DNA of 38,531 nt from an uncultured Prevotellaceae bacterium (GTDB lineage Bacteria > Bacteroidota > Bacteroidia > Bacteroidales > Bacteroidaceae): contig CACXYH010000016.1 in assembly GCA_902771785.1 (NCBI GenBank), positions 1 to 38,531 of the forward strand. Reading direction: 5' to 3'. A model generated the notes under the pieces. The model was not told the origin of the DNA. It saw nothing but the letters and a program-made list of their open reading frames with translations, and ran no database searches. The translations under genes and the position numbers were made by a program. Positions 16,830 through 24,490 of the stretch are shown here, in pieces; the stretch's first letter is position 1, and every line of letters starts with the position of its first letter.

Positions 16830-19397
16830 TTATTCTTCGTCGGCAAACATGTCGGGATAGACCTTGTCGTCCTCGCAGGTCTTATACCAGTCGGTGCCTT
16901 GGGTCATGTCTTGTGCCCACTGCTTGAACGACGGGTAAGCTTGAGTGATGTCGATGTGCTCCAGCGGATACTGGAAGCTGAGCGGCACGATGATGGCAAA
17001 GGGCGGTTCGCCGGCTTCGGGCAGGGTGATGGTCTTCTGGGTAGTGAGGTTCTTCAGCGTGATCTGCTGGAGGAAGTCGACGATGCTGGTGCCTTTCTCT
17101 ACGTTGAACACCTCAGAGACGGGCTCTTTCCATTCCTGACCCTTCACTGTGTTGATAAACATTTCGCCAGCCTTGATGCCAAAGAGTTCGTGAAGCTCGC
17201 GCGAAGCCAGCACGGTGCTTCCCGGTACCTGTATTTGCAGCTGGTCGTCGCCTCCGAGGGCCACCACCGATAGCTGTATCTGGGTTTCGCTGAGGCGTGT
17301 GGCACGCAGCACGAGGTCGTTCATGTCGTAGTCGGCATGTTCCAGTCGGTCCTCGAAGCACATGGTGTAGGCGGCAGGCTCGACGACGATGGGCTCGTCA
17401 GTCAGGGTGACACCATTGCTCACCTCGAAGATCATGTCGTCGAAGTTGCAGTCGCTGCCGTCTTCGAAGGCCATGTAGGTCTTGCCGTTAGCTGTGAACA
17501 TGGCGATGCGCGGGTCGTCCTCCTGCATGGAGAAGGTCTTTACCGAGGAGTTGAAGTGGCCGGGGAAGCGGTTCAGCTCAGTGTTGAGACGTCCGTCGCC
17601 ATAGCATTCGCCGTTGGCGTTGTGGGTGTAAGGACCTCCGTTGGCGTGCCAGTTGTAGTAGTGGTTTTTCCATGCATCGGGGTTAGATGTGGTTTTTCTG
17701 AGCATGAACGACACGCGATAGCCCTTGGGAATGGCAAAGCTCTTAGCCTGGACCTTGTTGCTCTTAGCCTGCTTGAGCTGGCTGAGCAGGGTCATGTTCT
17801 TGCTGCCGGTGTACTCGTCGAAGTACCATTCGCAGTTGGCGGCATCGTCTTTCTTGTCGGTCCACACACCCTTGTTGTCCTTCACGCCGATGTCGGAACC
17901 GAGGCGCAGGGCCGTGTTGGTGCTGCGGCAGATGTGGTTGCCCTCTATCACGAAGGGATAGCAGTCAGGCGTCAGGTAGTTGTCGGGGGTGAAGTAGGGC
18001 AGCCAGTCGTCGTTCTTGCCGTTCTTACCGATGTTGTAGTAGAGGAAGGCTCTGATGCCGAAGTTGTACAGATAGCAGGAACCGTCGGCTTTCTTGAACA
18101 CTTGCCAGAGCTGGTAGCTCAGTTCGGCATTGTCCTCATCATAGAACGGGATGAGTCGGTTGTTTTGGTTGTTCTCGTAGGTGAGGTAGTAGTCGGTTCC
18201 GTCTATCTGGGCTCCGTTGCGTATGCGGTACACCTTGCCGTCGGTCTGGTAGTCGGAGAGCAGGTCCATGTCGACCAGGGGAGCGTCGCCATAGTAGGGC
18301 AGCAGATACTCCTCGTTGCGGAAGAACTCTTCAGGGCTTTTGCCGGTGGTGATTTGCGATACCTTGAAGGCCTTGAACTTAGGCAGGTTCTTCAGGTACT
18401 GCACTGTCTGTGCCTCGTCCATGCCGACGAGATCGGCGGGATTGAAGTAATAGTAGTAGAGCTCGCAGCGGTCGATCTCTGTAGAGAAGGCTTGCACGGG
18501 CACCACGGTGAGGGGTTCACCGGTGCTGATGAGGTTGTTGTCCATCAGGTTGAAGATGGCAGCTTCGCGTATAATCTTCAGGTTGTCCTTTCGGCTGTTC
18601 TTAGCCTTGGTGTCTTCGGGGTAGAGGAACGTGTTGAAGATGTCGTTGAGATTGGTCTTCTCGGCTTCGGTGATACCACCCAGGTTGCGGCGTATGCCGT
18701 CGATGGGGTCTGCACCATTCTTAAAGGTGTTTACGTACCACTCGCCATTGTCGGCCGTGGTGTTGGCAGCCAGACGCCACAGACGCTCGTTCTCCCAGCC
18801 CTTGCCCTTCCACAGGTCGATGCTGTTGGTGGTCTCGCCTTCGTTGGCCTTGATGCTGCGCATGGCGCCGAACGAGGGACTTGACTGGGCAATGTCGAGG
18901 GCAAAGAGGCTCAGGTCGGGGAAGTTGTAGCTGGCAACAGGAGCCCTGAAACCACGCGTGGCGGCTCTGAAGCTGACTTGCTGCTGGCCAACGTTGAAGC
19001 CTTTACTGTAGTAAACGCCTTTGTTGTTGACGCAGGCGGCAAAGAGACGGCTGTAGACGTTAGGGGCATCGAACGACAGCTCCACCGTCTGACCGGCTGA
19101 AGCTGTGGTCTCGCTGAGTACCCGTGCATCGGGGTTCATGAATGGCGACTCGGTAAGTATCTGCACTTTGACAATGCCTTCGAGGTCGGCATCGGCTGTG
19201 ATGCTGACCTTACCTCTTGTTGCCGAATTCCAGTCCTGGCGGGAGTCAATCTTTCCGAAAATCTTCTCGGCATTCTCCCTAATTTTGGCTAATTCCTCTT
19301 GTTTAGCCAGTTCGTCGGTCTGAGCGCTAAAGTCGTCGTGGCTACAACCCGACAACAGCAGACCGGCCATTGCAAGGAAAAATGATAACTTTTTCAT
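16830..19397 (-). CDS. Large surface lipoprotein with DUF4842/LruC-type features
   Basis: An 855-residue predicted lipoprotein. The signal peptide ends in the lipobox LLSGC (lipidated Cys18) followed by SHDD, acidic residues of the kind that favour surface export in Bacteroidota. Residues 30-55 are a charged, probably helical stretch (ELAKQEELAKIRENAEKIFG). The C-terminal third has two acidic repeats, FEDGSDCNFDDM near residue 645 and FEDRLEHADYDMNDL near 685. They are reminiscent of DUF4114 and LruC/DUF4842 calcium-type loops. The middle has many Tyr/Asn residues and no catalytic motif I recognise. Function is unknown; binding of host or matrix ligands is possible. The gene stands alone between the shared terminator and a weak promoter region near 19431. 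Confidence 0.8.
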   Translation of the reverse strand: MKKLSFFLAMAGLLLSGCSHDDFSAQTDELAKQEELAKIRENAEKIFGKIDSRQDWNSATRGKVSITADADLEGIVKVQILTESPFMNPDARVLSETTASAGQTVELSFDAPNVYSRLFAACVNNKGVYYSKGFNVGQQQVSFRAATRGFRAPVASYNFPDLSLFALDIAQSSPSFGAMRSIKANEGETTNSIDLWKGKGWENERLWRLAANTTADNGEWYVNTFKNGADPIDGIRRNLGGITEAEKTNLNDIFNTFLYPEDTKAKNSRKDNLKIIREAAIFNLMDNNLISTGEPLTVVPVQAFSTEIDRCELYYYYFNPADLVGMDEAQTVQYLKNLPKFKAFKVSQITTGKSPEEFFRNEEYLLPYYGDAPLVDMDLLSDYQTDGKVYRIRNGAQIDGTDYYLTYENNQNNRLIPFYDEDNAELSYQLWQVFKKADGSCYLYNFGIRAFLYYNIGKNGKNDDWLPYFTPDNYLTPDCYPFVIEGNHICRSTNTALRLGSDIGVKDNKGVWTDKKDDAANCEWYFDEYTGSKNMTLLSQLKQAKSNKVQAKSFAIPKGYRVSFMLRKTTSNPDAWKNHYYNWHANGGPYTHNANGECYGDGRLNTELNRFPGHFNSSVKTFSMQEDDPRIAMFTANGKTYMAFEDGSDCNFDDMIFEVSNGVTLTDEPIVVEPAAYTMCFEDRLEHADYDMNDLVLRATRLSETQIQLSVVALGGDDQLQIQVPGSTVLASRELHELFGIKAGEMFINTVKGQEWKEPVSEVFNVEKGTSIVDFLQQITLKNLTTQKTITLPEAGEPPFAIIVPLSFQYPLEHIDITQAYPSFKQWAQDMTQGTDWYKTCEDDKVYPDMFADEE

Positions 19398-19565
19398 AAG
19401 TCGACCTTATATATTGATGATAAATTATTGCAAATAAACAAAATGTATTTTAATTGATGCATATTTTGTGTAAGAAATTACAAATAATTAGCACCATTTA
19501 ATAAATATTCTGCATGCGAAAGATTTATTATCAGGAAAATGCTTTCTTTTTACGCCCTTTTTTAT

Positions 19566-19573
19566 TACCTTTG
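19566..19573 (+). promoter_or_regulatory. -7 box (TACCTTTG) of hpt
   Basis: TACCTTTG lies 28 nt before the hpt ATG, with a partial TTTC near 19543-19546 at -33 distance. The rest of the AT-rich spacer 19398-19565 shows no gene. It has only a weak minus-strand TTTATTTG (19438-19431) for the lipoprotein gene. Confidence 0.6.
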
Positions 19574-19601
19574 CGCTCAAATTCAAATAAAACCATAAGC
19601 A

Positions 19602-20141
19602 ATGAGCAGAATAACGATAAAGGATAAGACGTTTGAAACCTCGATTCCGGCAGCAGAAATCCATCAGCGCGTGAAGGCGCTGGCCGCTCAAATGAGTAGG
19701 GAACTGGCAGGCAAGAACCCGCTTTTCCTGGCTGTGCTGAACGGCTCGTTTGTGTTTGCTGCCGACCTGATGCGCGAGATGACCATCCCCTGCGAAATCT
19801 CGTTCGTGAAGCTGGCCTCCTATCAGGGCACCACGTCGACGGGAAAGATCAAGGAAGTTATCGGCATCAACGAAGACCTGGCGGGCCGCACCATCGTGAT
19901 TGTTGAGGATATCGTAGAGACGGGAACCACGATGAAGCGTATGATTGAGACGCTCGGCACCCGCAACCCTGCCTCGGTTCATGTGTGCACCCTCTTCTTC
20001 AAGCCCGAATGCCTGAAGGCCAACCTGACACTCGACTACGTAGCCTTCCGCATTCCCAACGACTTCATCCTGGGCTACGGACTGGACTACGACCAGCAGG
20101 GCCGCGGACTAAAGGATGTCTATTCCTTGGTGAAAGAGTAA
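19602..20141 (+). CDS. hpt: Hypoxanthine phosphoribosyltransferase
   Basis: A 179-residue purine-salvage enzyme that converts hypoxanthine (and often guanine) plus PRPP to IMP/GMP. The PRPP-binding motif VEDIVETGTTM is at residues about 101-111. AVLNGSFVFAADLMRE near the N-terminus is the pyrophosphate loop, and DYVAFRIPNDFILGYGLDYD near the C-terminus binds the base. Length is normal. adk follows after about 40 bp in a purine nucleotide unit; the hpt-adk-obg order is familiar in Bacteroidota. Confidence 0.95.
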   Translation: MSRITIKDKTFETSIPAAEIHQRVKALAAQMSRELAGKNPLFLAVLNGSFVFAADLMREMTIPCEISFVKLASYQGTTSTGKIKEVIGINEDLAGRTIVIVEDIVETGTTMKRMIETLGTRNPASVHVCTLFFKPECLKANLTLDYVAFRIPNDFILGYGLDYDQQGRGLKDVYSLVKE

Positions 20142-20180
20142 GCATCAAAACATTAACACAAAATAAAAATAAATAAGGTA

Positions 20181-20753
20181 ATGAAGAATATTGTAATTTT
20201 CGGTGCTCCTGGCTCAGGCAAGGGCACTCAGAGCGACAAGCTGATAGCAAAGTACGGACTGAACCACATTTCTACTGGCGACGTGCTGCGCGCAGAAATC
20301 AAGAAGGGAACGGAACTGGGCAAGACGGCTCAGCAGTTTATTGACAACGGACAGCTCATTCCCGACGACCTGATGGTGAGCATTCTGGCTTCGGTCTACG
20401 ATGCCTTCGGACGTGAGCACAAGGGCGTGATTTTCGATGGCTTCCCCCGTACCATTCCGCAGGCTGAGGCGCTGAAGAAGATGCTGGCCGAGCGCGGTGA
20501 CCAAGTTGCAGCCATGTTGGAACTCGACGTGCCCGAAGACGAGCTGATGAAGCGTCTCATCCTGCGCGGACAGCAGAGCGGACGTGCCGACGACAACGAG
20601 GAGACCATCAAGAAGCGCCTCGTGGTCTACCACTCCCAGACGCAGCCCCTCATCGAGTGGTACAAGCATGAGGGCCTGCACCACCACATCAACGGCTTGG
20701 GTGACCTCGACCGAATCTTTGCCGACATTGAGAAAGTGGTTGATTCGCTGTAA
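20181..20753 (+). CDS. adk: Adenylate kinase
   Basis: A 190-residue cytoplasmic enzyme catalysing ATP + AMP = 2 ADP. The P-loop GAPGSGKGTQ is at residues 8-17, the AMP-binding helix contains HISTGDVLR, and the signature FDGFPRTIPQA is present. The LID is the short, zinc-free form (LILRGQQSGRADDN), consistent with the length. The stop codon lies in the loop of a terminator hairpin (20736-20767), so transcription probably ends here and obg has its own promoter. Confidence 0.95.
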   Translation: MKNIVIFGAPGSGKGTQSDKLIAKYGLNHISTGDVLRAEIKKGTELGKTAQQFIDNGQLIPDDLMVSILASVYDAFGREHKGVIFDGFPRTIPQAEALKKMLAERGDQVAAMLELDVPEDELMKRLILRGQQSGRADDNEETIKKRLVVYHSQTQPLIEWYKHEGLHHHINGLGDLDRIFADIEKVVDSL

Positions 20754-20778
20754 AGCGAGTCAACCACCTGCCCTTTTT
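20736..20778 (+). terminator. Terminator overlapping the adk stop codon
   Basis: GTGGTTGATTCGC (20736-20748) pairs with GCGAGTCAACCAC (20755-20767) over 13 bp with one G-T pair. The loop TGTAAA contains the adk TAA. CTGCCC and five T residues follow. Confidence 0.7.
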
Positions 20779-20857
20779 GCCGGTTGTGTGGAAGTTGACC
20801 AACAATCCCTACCGCGTAAAGATACAGTTAGGCGGTGAAATTGTGAACTGGAACTAA
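20762..20857 (+). pseudogene. Possible C-terminal gene remnant after adk
   Basis: One frame reads into TAA at 20855-20857 with a convincing protein end: LTNNPYRVKIQLGGEIVNWN. There is no start of its own and it overlaps the adk terminator. It may be the decayed tail of a gene that once lay between adk and obg. No family is recognised. Confidence 0.3.
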
Positions 20858-20871
20858 TTCGCCCCAAATAT

Positions 20872-20941
20872 TTTTTTTGTTCGTCATTCACTACTACCTA
20901 TATACTATATATATGGTGGTAGTGAATGACGAACAAAAAAA
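20872..20941. repeat. Long inverted repeat, 27-bp stem
   Basis: Arms 20872-20898 and 20915-20941 pair over 27 bp with a single G-T, around a 16-nt AT-rich loop (about 20899-20914). The arms begin with seven T and end with seven A residues. No T-run follows on either strand beyond the arms, so it is not a textbook terminator. It could be a cruciform-forming site, a small mobile-element relic or a transcription barrier. Confidence 0.9.
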
Positions 20942-20954
20942 TTGCCCCTTTCTT

Positions 20955-21083
20955 CGCTGCCGAAGTGCCTCTTCGGCATGGTCGAAGTTCCCTTTCGGCA
21001 TGGTCAAAGGGGCACTTCGAGGCTGCCAAAGTTCCCCTTCGACCTTGCCAAAGTTCCCCCTCTGCGCTGTTCACTCGTGCCTC
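20955..21083 (+). repeat. Degenerate 22-bp tandem repeat array
   Basis: Unit starts are at 20955 (short, 19 bp), 20974, 20996, 21018, 21040 and 21062. From 20974 to 21062 the period is exactly 22 bp. The last full units read CGAGGCTGCCAAAGTTCCCC and CGACCTTGCCAAAGTTCCCC before the final TT/CT. The shared core GCCAAAGTTCCCCTT resembles the minus-strand reading of the array at 29537-29818. Confidence 0.8.
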
Positions 21084-21152
21084 GTGATGCAGTGTCAATG
21101 CTTTATTTTTTGTATTAAAATGCACAATAGTTTGGGGCTTGATGCGGATTAA

Positions 21153-21317
21153 TATGGTGTTCGCGCCTTCATCCGTGTCAACTCCATGGGGGCCACTGTC
21201 GGTCAGATACTTCCCGAGGTTCGTCTGCTCTGGATTCAGGCAGCTGCCTATCTCGGCATGGCCTGCATTGTCTATCGGTATCAGTTCCGGCTGGCGAGGA
21301 GGTACGCAGCAAAATAG
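21153..21317 (+). pseudogene. C-terminal remnant of an ABC-2 type transporter permease
   Basis: After a stop at 21150 the frame is open for 54 codons to TAG at 21315-21317. It reads FIRVNSMGATVGQILPEVRL, then a membrane segment LLWIQAAAYLGMACIVYRYQF and a basic end (RLARRYAAK), which I split here only for description. Order and character match the last transmembrane helix and basic tail of ABC-2/YhhJ-type permeases. No start codon or upstream domain remains, so it is a gene tail left by a deletion. The family call is from recognition and has not been searched. Confidence 0.55.
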
Positions 21318-21328
21318 TAAGCTGATTG

Positions 21329-21359
21329 TTGGTTGTTTAGGGAAAAATGAGTACCTTTG
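21329..21359 (+). promoter_or_regulatory. Promoter of the DUF4421-like gene
   Basis: TTG at 21329-21331 and TACCTTTG at 21352-21359 with a 20-bp spacer. The -7 box ends 9 nt before ATGATG at 21368, so the upstream in-frame ATG at 21347 lies inside the promoter and cannot be the start. Confidence 0.7.
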
Positions 21360-21367
21360 CAGCTGTT

Positions 21368-22372
21368 ATGATGAGCATACGATTCTATTTGGCTGTTGTA
21401 CTGCTGGCTTCCATGGGCACAGGCTGGGCTCAGAAACTGACGCGGGCCGAGCGCAGGGCAAGGCTGGATAGCGCGCTCACGGCGCGATACTACAAAACGC
21501 CCTACGACACGAACTACGTGGTGAGGCCGGAGGGACGCCTGGCGCTGAAGGCAAGGCTGAACCATACGGGCAACGCCTTCCACGCGAAGGGCACCGTGAA
21601 CGGCATCTATCAGAAGGCAAACCTGAGCACCAGCCATAAGACGACCCTCTCGCTCGGGGCCAGTTACCGGGGAATAGGCTTCGGAGTGGCCATCAATCCG
21701 GCGAAGTGGAAGGGGGTCTACGAGGACTATGAGCTGAACCTGAACTACTACAGCAGTCGGCTGAGCCTGGATGCGAGCTACCAGCGGTCGGAATCGCTGG
21801 CGGGCGACATCTGGGGCGATCGGGGGCCTCAACGGCTCGGGTCGGGCGACGTCGCGATGAAAGTGCTGAACCTAGCGGGCTATTATGCTTTCAATCATCG
21901 GCGCTTCTCTTATCCGGCGGTCTTCAACCAGAGCTACGTTCAGCGGCGCTCAGCGGGCTCGTGGCTGGCGGGCATCAGCTATCAGGCGGGCAGTCTGAAG
22001 ACGACCGACGCGCTGCTGGCAAGAAGCCCGGATGCGCCTGAAACGCGTATCTATGTGGGGCACGTGGGCATCGGCGTGGGCTATGGCTATAACTGGGTCA
22101 TTGGCCGGAGGTGGCTGCTACACTTCTCGATGCTGCCTACTTACGTGGTGTACAACCGCAACAGCTTGACGGTGCGGGGAGAGCGCAAGAGGGCTCAGCG
22201 CATGCGCTTAAACATGATCTTCAATGAGCGGGCGGCTGTTGTCTATAACTTCTCACCGCGCTACTTTGCGGGGGCTACGCTGGTGATGAACAACTCGGTG
22301 TTCGATGACGATATGGTGCTGATCAACCAGAATAAGTGGCGGGCGCGTGCCTTCGTCGGCATGAGATTGTGA
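21368..22372 (+). CDS. DUF4421-like outer-membrane protein
   Basis: A 334-residue secreted protein with a signal peptide (MMSIRFYLAVVLLASMGTGWA, then QKLTRAERRARL). The mature part has regularly alternating beta strands rich in Tyr and Gly (LSLGASYRGIGFGVAINPAK; VGIGVGYGYNWVIGRRWLLH) and ends in ARAFVGMRL, as in an outer-membrane beta-barrel. The pattern fits the DUF4421 family of Bacteroidota; its function is unknown. GC-rich codons (CGG, GGG) are more frequent than in the neighbouring obg. The gene sits in the segment that splits adk from obg, so it may have been acquired or relocated. Confidence 0.75.
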   Translation: MMSIRFYLAVVLLASMGTGWAQKLTRAERRARLDSALTARYYKTPYDTNYVVRPEGRLALKARLNHTGNAFHAKGTVNGIYQKANLSTSHKTTLSLGASYRGIGFGVAINPAKWKGVYEDYELNLNYYSSRLSLDASYQRSESLAGDIWGDRGPQRLGSGDVAMKVLNLAGYYAFNHRRFSYPAVFNQSYVQRRSAGSWLAGISYQAGSLKTTDALLARSPDAPETRIYVGHVGIGVGYGYNWVIGRRWLLHFSMLPTYVVYNRNSLTVRGERKRAQRMRLNMIFNERAAVVYNFSPRYFAGATLVMNNSVFDDDMVLINQNKWRARAFVGMRL

Positions 22373-22426
22373 GGGGGAAGAATGAAAAAAGTGGAGTCTA
22401 ATGGGTATTCTTTCAGAAATTATGCG

Positions 22427-22434
22427 TAATTTTG
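22427..22434 (+). promoter_or_regulatory. -7 box (TAATTTTG) of obg-pgeF
   Basis: TAATTTTG lies 18 nt before the obg ATG at 22453. It gives obg-pgeF a promoter independent of hpt-adk. Confidence 0.6.
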
Positions 22435-22452
22435 CACGCAAAATCTGAATAA

Positions 22453-23622
22453 ATGCTTGAATCGAATTTTGTTGACTACGTGAAAATCCTGTGCCGCTCG
22501 GGAAAAGGCGGACGCGGGTCGATGCACCTGAAGCATGTGAAGTATAACCCTAACGGCGGTCCTGACGGGGGTGATGGCGGCAAAGGCGGCAGTATCATTC
22601 TGCGTGGCAATCACAACTACTGGACGTTGCTGCACCTGCGCTATGAGCGGCATATCTTTGCCGAGCACGGAGGCAACGGCGGCAAGGACAAGTGTCACGG
22701 CACCGACGGCAAGGATGTCTACATCGACGTGCCTTGTGGTACGGTGGTCTACAATGCCGAGACGGGCAAGTATGTCTGCGACGTGACCTACGACGGACAG
22801 GAGATTGTACTGCTGAAGGGCGGACGTGGCGGACTGGGCAACTTCCAGTTCCGCACGGCAACCAACCAGGCGCCGCGCTATGCCCAGCCGGGCGAGCCGA
22901 TGCAGGAGATGACCGTCATCATGGAGCTGAAGCTGCTGGCCGACGTGGGCCTCGTGGGTTTCCCCAATGCAGGCAAGTCGACGCTGGTGTCGGCGCTGTC
23001 GAACGCCCGTCCGAAGATTGCCAACTATCCTTTCACCACCATGGAGCCCTCGCTGGGTATCGTGGGCTATCGCGACCAGAAGTCGTTTGTCATGGCCGAC
23101 ATTCCCGGCATCATCGAAGGAGCCTCTGAGGGTAGGGGACTGGGTCTCCGCTTCCTGCGCCACATTGAGCGAAACTCGCTGCTGCTCTTCATGGTGCCGG
23201 GCGATACCGACGACATCAAGCGTGAATACGAAATCCTGCTCAACGAGCTGCGGCAGTTTAACCCCGACCTGTTGTCGAAGCACCGCGTGCTGGCGGTGAC
23301 GAAGTGCGACCTGCTCGACGAGGAACTCATGGAGATGCTGCGCGAGACGCTGCCCACCGATCTGCCCGTGGTCTTCATCTCGGCAGTCACGGGCTATCAC
23401 CTCGACGAGCTGAAAGACGTGCTCTGGCAGGAGCTCAACGCTGAGAGCAACAAACTGCAGACCATCACCCACGAAGACACGATTGTACACCGCGACAAGG
23501 ACATGAGCGCCTTTGCACAGGAACTGGCTGACGAGGGTGAGGACGAGGACATCGAGTATATCGACGAAGACGAGATAGAGGATCTTGACGACTTCGAGTA
23601 TGAGGAAGACGATGAGGCCTGA
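22453..23622 (+). CDS. obg: Obg family GTPase (ribosome assembly)
   Basis: A 389-residue conserved GTPase involved in 50S maturation and stress response. The Gly-rich Obg fold covers residues 1-158 ([17 protein letters not shown]). The G domain starts at about 159: G1 GFPNAGKS (residues 169-176), the switch region [13 protein letters not shown]3 DIPGIIEGA, and TKCD as G4. The C-terminus, about 45 residues, is strongly acidic ([20 protein letters not shown]), as in many Bacteroidota homologues, and lacks the separate OCT domain. The 3' end overlaps pgeF by 11 bp. Confidence 0.95.
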   Translation: MLESNFVDYVKILCRSGKGGRGSMHLKHVKYNPNGGPDGGDGGKGGSIILRGNHNYWTLLHLRYERHIFAEHGGNGGKDKCHGTDGKDVYIDVPCGTVVYNAETGKYVCDVTYDGQEIVLLKGGRGGLGNFQFRTATNQAPRYAQPGEPMQEMTVIMELKLLADVGLVGFPNAGKSTLVSALSNARPKIANYPFTTMEPSLGIVGYRDQKSFVMADIPGIIEGASEGRGLGLRFLRHIERNSLLLFMVPGDTDDIKREYEILLNELRQFNPDLLSKHRVLAVTKCDLLDEELMEMLRETLPTDLPVVFISAVTGYHLDELKDVLWQELNAESNKLQTITHEDTIVHRDKDMSAFAQELADEGEDEDIEYIDEDEIEDLDDFEYEEDDEA

Positions 23623-24382
23623 ACTGAACTGTTATGACCTTGGTCCGCGAGTGACTGCTTTCAGCACGACCCGCCGAGGCGGCTACTCTGAAGGCAACTA
23701 CGGCGAACTGAATGTGAACGCCTACTGCGGCGACAGCCCCGAAGCGATTCGGAAGAACCGAGAACTGCTGTGTGAGTGGCTGCAGTGTAGCGACATCATT
23801 CTGCCTCACCAGGTGCACGGCACCGTCGTCCGCGCCATCACTCCATCGCTGCTCTCCCTGTCTCCCGACGAACGGCAGCAACAGCTGGAGGGCGTTGATG
23901 CCGTGATGACCGATGTCAAGGGCGTTTGCATCGGCGTCTCGACCGCCGACTGTATACCTATTATATTGTATGACCCGCAACACGACTGTGCTGCCGTGGT
24001 GCATGCCGGCTGGCGCGGCACCGTGGCCCGCATAGCCGAGAAGGCCGTTGCCGCCATGCAGCAGACCTATCGTTCCGTGCCCGCCCAGATGCAGGCCGTC
24101 GTCGGTCCCGGCATCTCGCTGGATGCCTTTGAAGTAGGACAGGAGGTATACGACCAGTTTGCGGAGGCCGGTTTCCCGATGGACGCTATTGCACGCCAGC
24201 AGGCAAAGTGGCACATCGACCTGCCCCGATGCAACCAGATGCAGCTCGAGTCGTGTGGTATTCCTGCTTCCGCCATTCGTCAGACAGGCATCTGTACTTA
24301 CTCAAATTCTGGCAAATATTTTTCAGCCCGAAGGCTTGGAATTGCCTCTGGACGCATCTGTACAGCTATTGTAATACACTGA
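23612..24382 (+). CDS. pgeF: PgeF/YfiH-type laccase-domain protein (purine nucleoside phosphorylase family)
   Basis: A 256-residue protein of the DUF152/Cu-oxidase_4 family. Members have been described as peptidoglycan editing factor, polyphenol oxidase and purine nucleoside phosphorylase/adenosine deaminase, so the reaction is uncertain. Visible motifs: [48 protein letters not shown] and VGPGIS. The Cys and His residues of these motifs form the metal site. The start at 23612 overlaps the obg 3' end by 11 bp, indicating translational coupling; an earlier in-frame ATG would extend the overlap and gives no family match. Confidence 0.88.
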   Translation: MRPELNCYDLGPRVTAFSTTRRGGYSEGNYGELNVNAYCGDSPEAIRKNRELLCEWLQCSDIILPHQVHGTVVRAITPSLLSLSPDERQQQLEGVDAVMTDVKGVCIGVSTADCIPIILYDPQHDCAAVVHAGWRGTVARIAEKAVAAMQQTYRSVPAQMQAVVGPGISLDAFEVGQEVYDQFAEAGFPMDAIARQQAKWHIDLPRCNQMQLESCGIPASAIRQTGICTYSNSGKYFSARRLGIASGRICTAIVIH

Positions 24383-24430
24383 TTTTATAGAACGTCGAAA
24401 ATTTTTCTTAATCTATAACACTTCTTTCAA

Positions 24431-24448
24431 TAATTTTGATTAATTTTG
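24431..24448 (+). promoter_or_regulatory. Twin -7 boxes ahead of the Oar-type receptor
   Basis: TAATTTTG occurs at 24431-24438 and again at 24441-24448, ten bases apart (one helical turn). Either could serve as -7 box, with the ATG at 24491 about 42 nt after the second. No clear -33 TTTG is seen. Confidence 0.5.
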
Positions 24449-24490
24449 TGGCCAATTAGAGAAACAACCAAATAAATAATCAAACAAAGT

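Noticed and set aside
17337-18884. Plus-strand open frame of about 515 codons within the large lipoprotein gene
   Set aside because: Antisense shadow; Val/Gly/Asp-rich translation without domains. The minus-strand gene has a signal peptide and lipobox.
20877-21152. Small proteins encoded across the palindrome and 22-bp array, on either strand
   Set aside because: The frames run through the palindrome and through repeats whose 22-bp period shifts the frame each unit; no promoter or conserved start.
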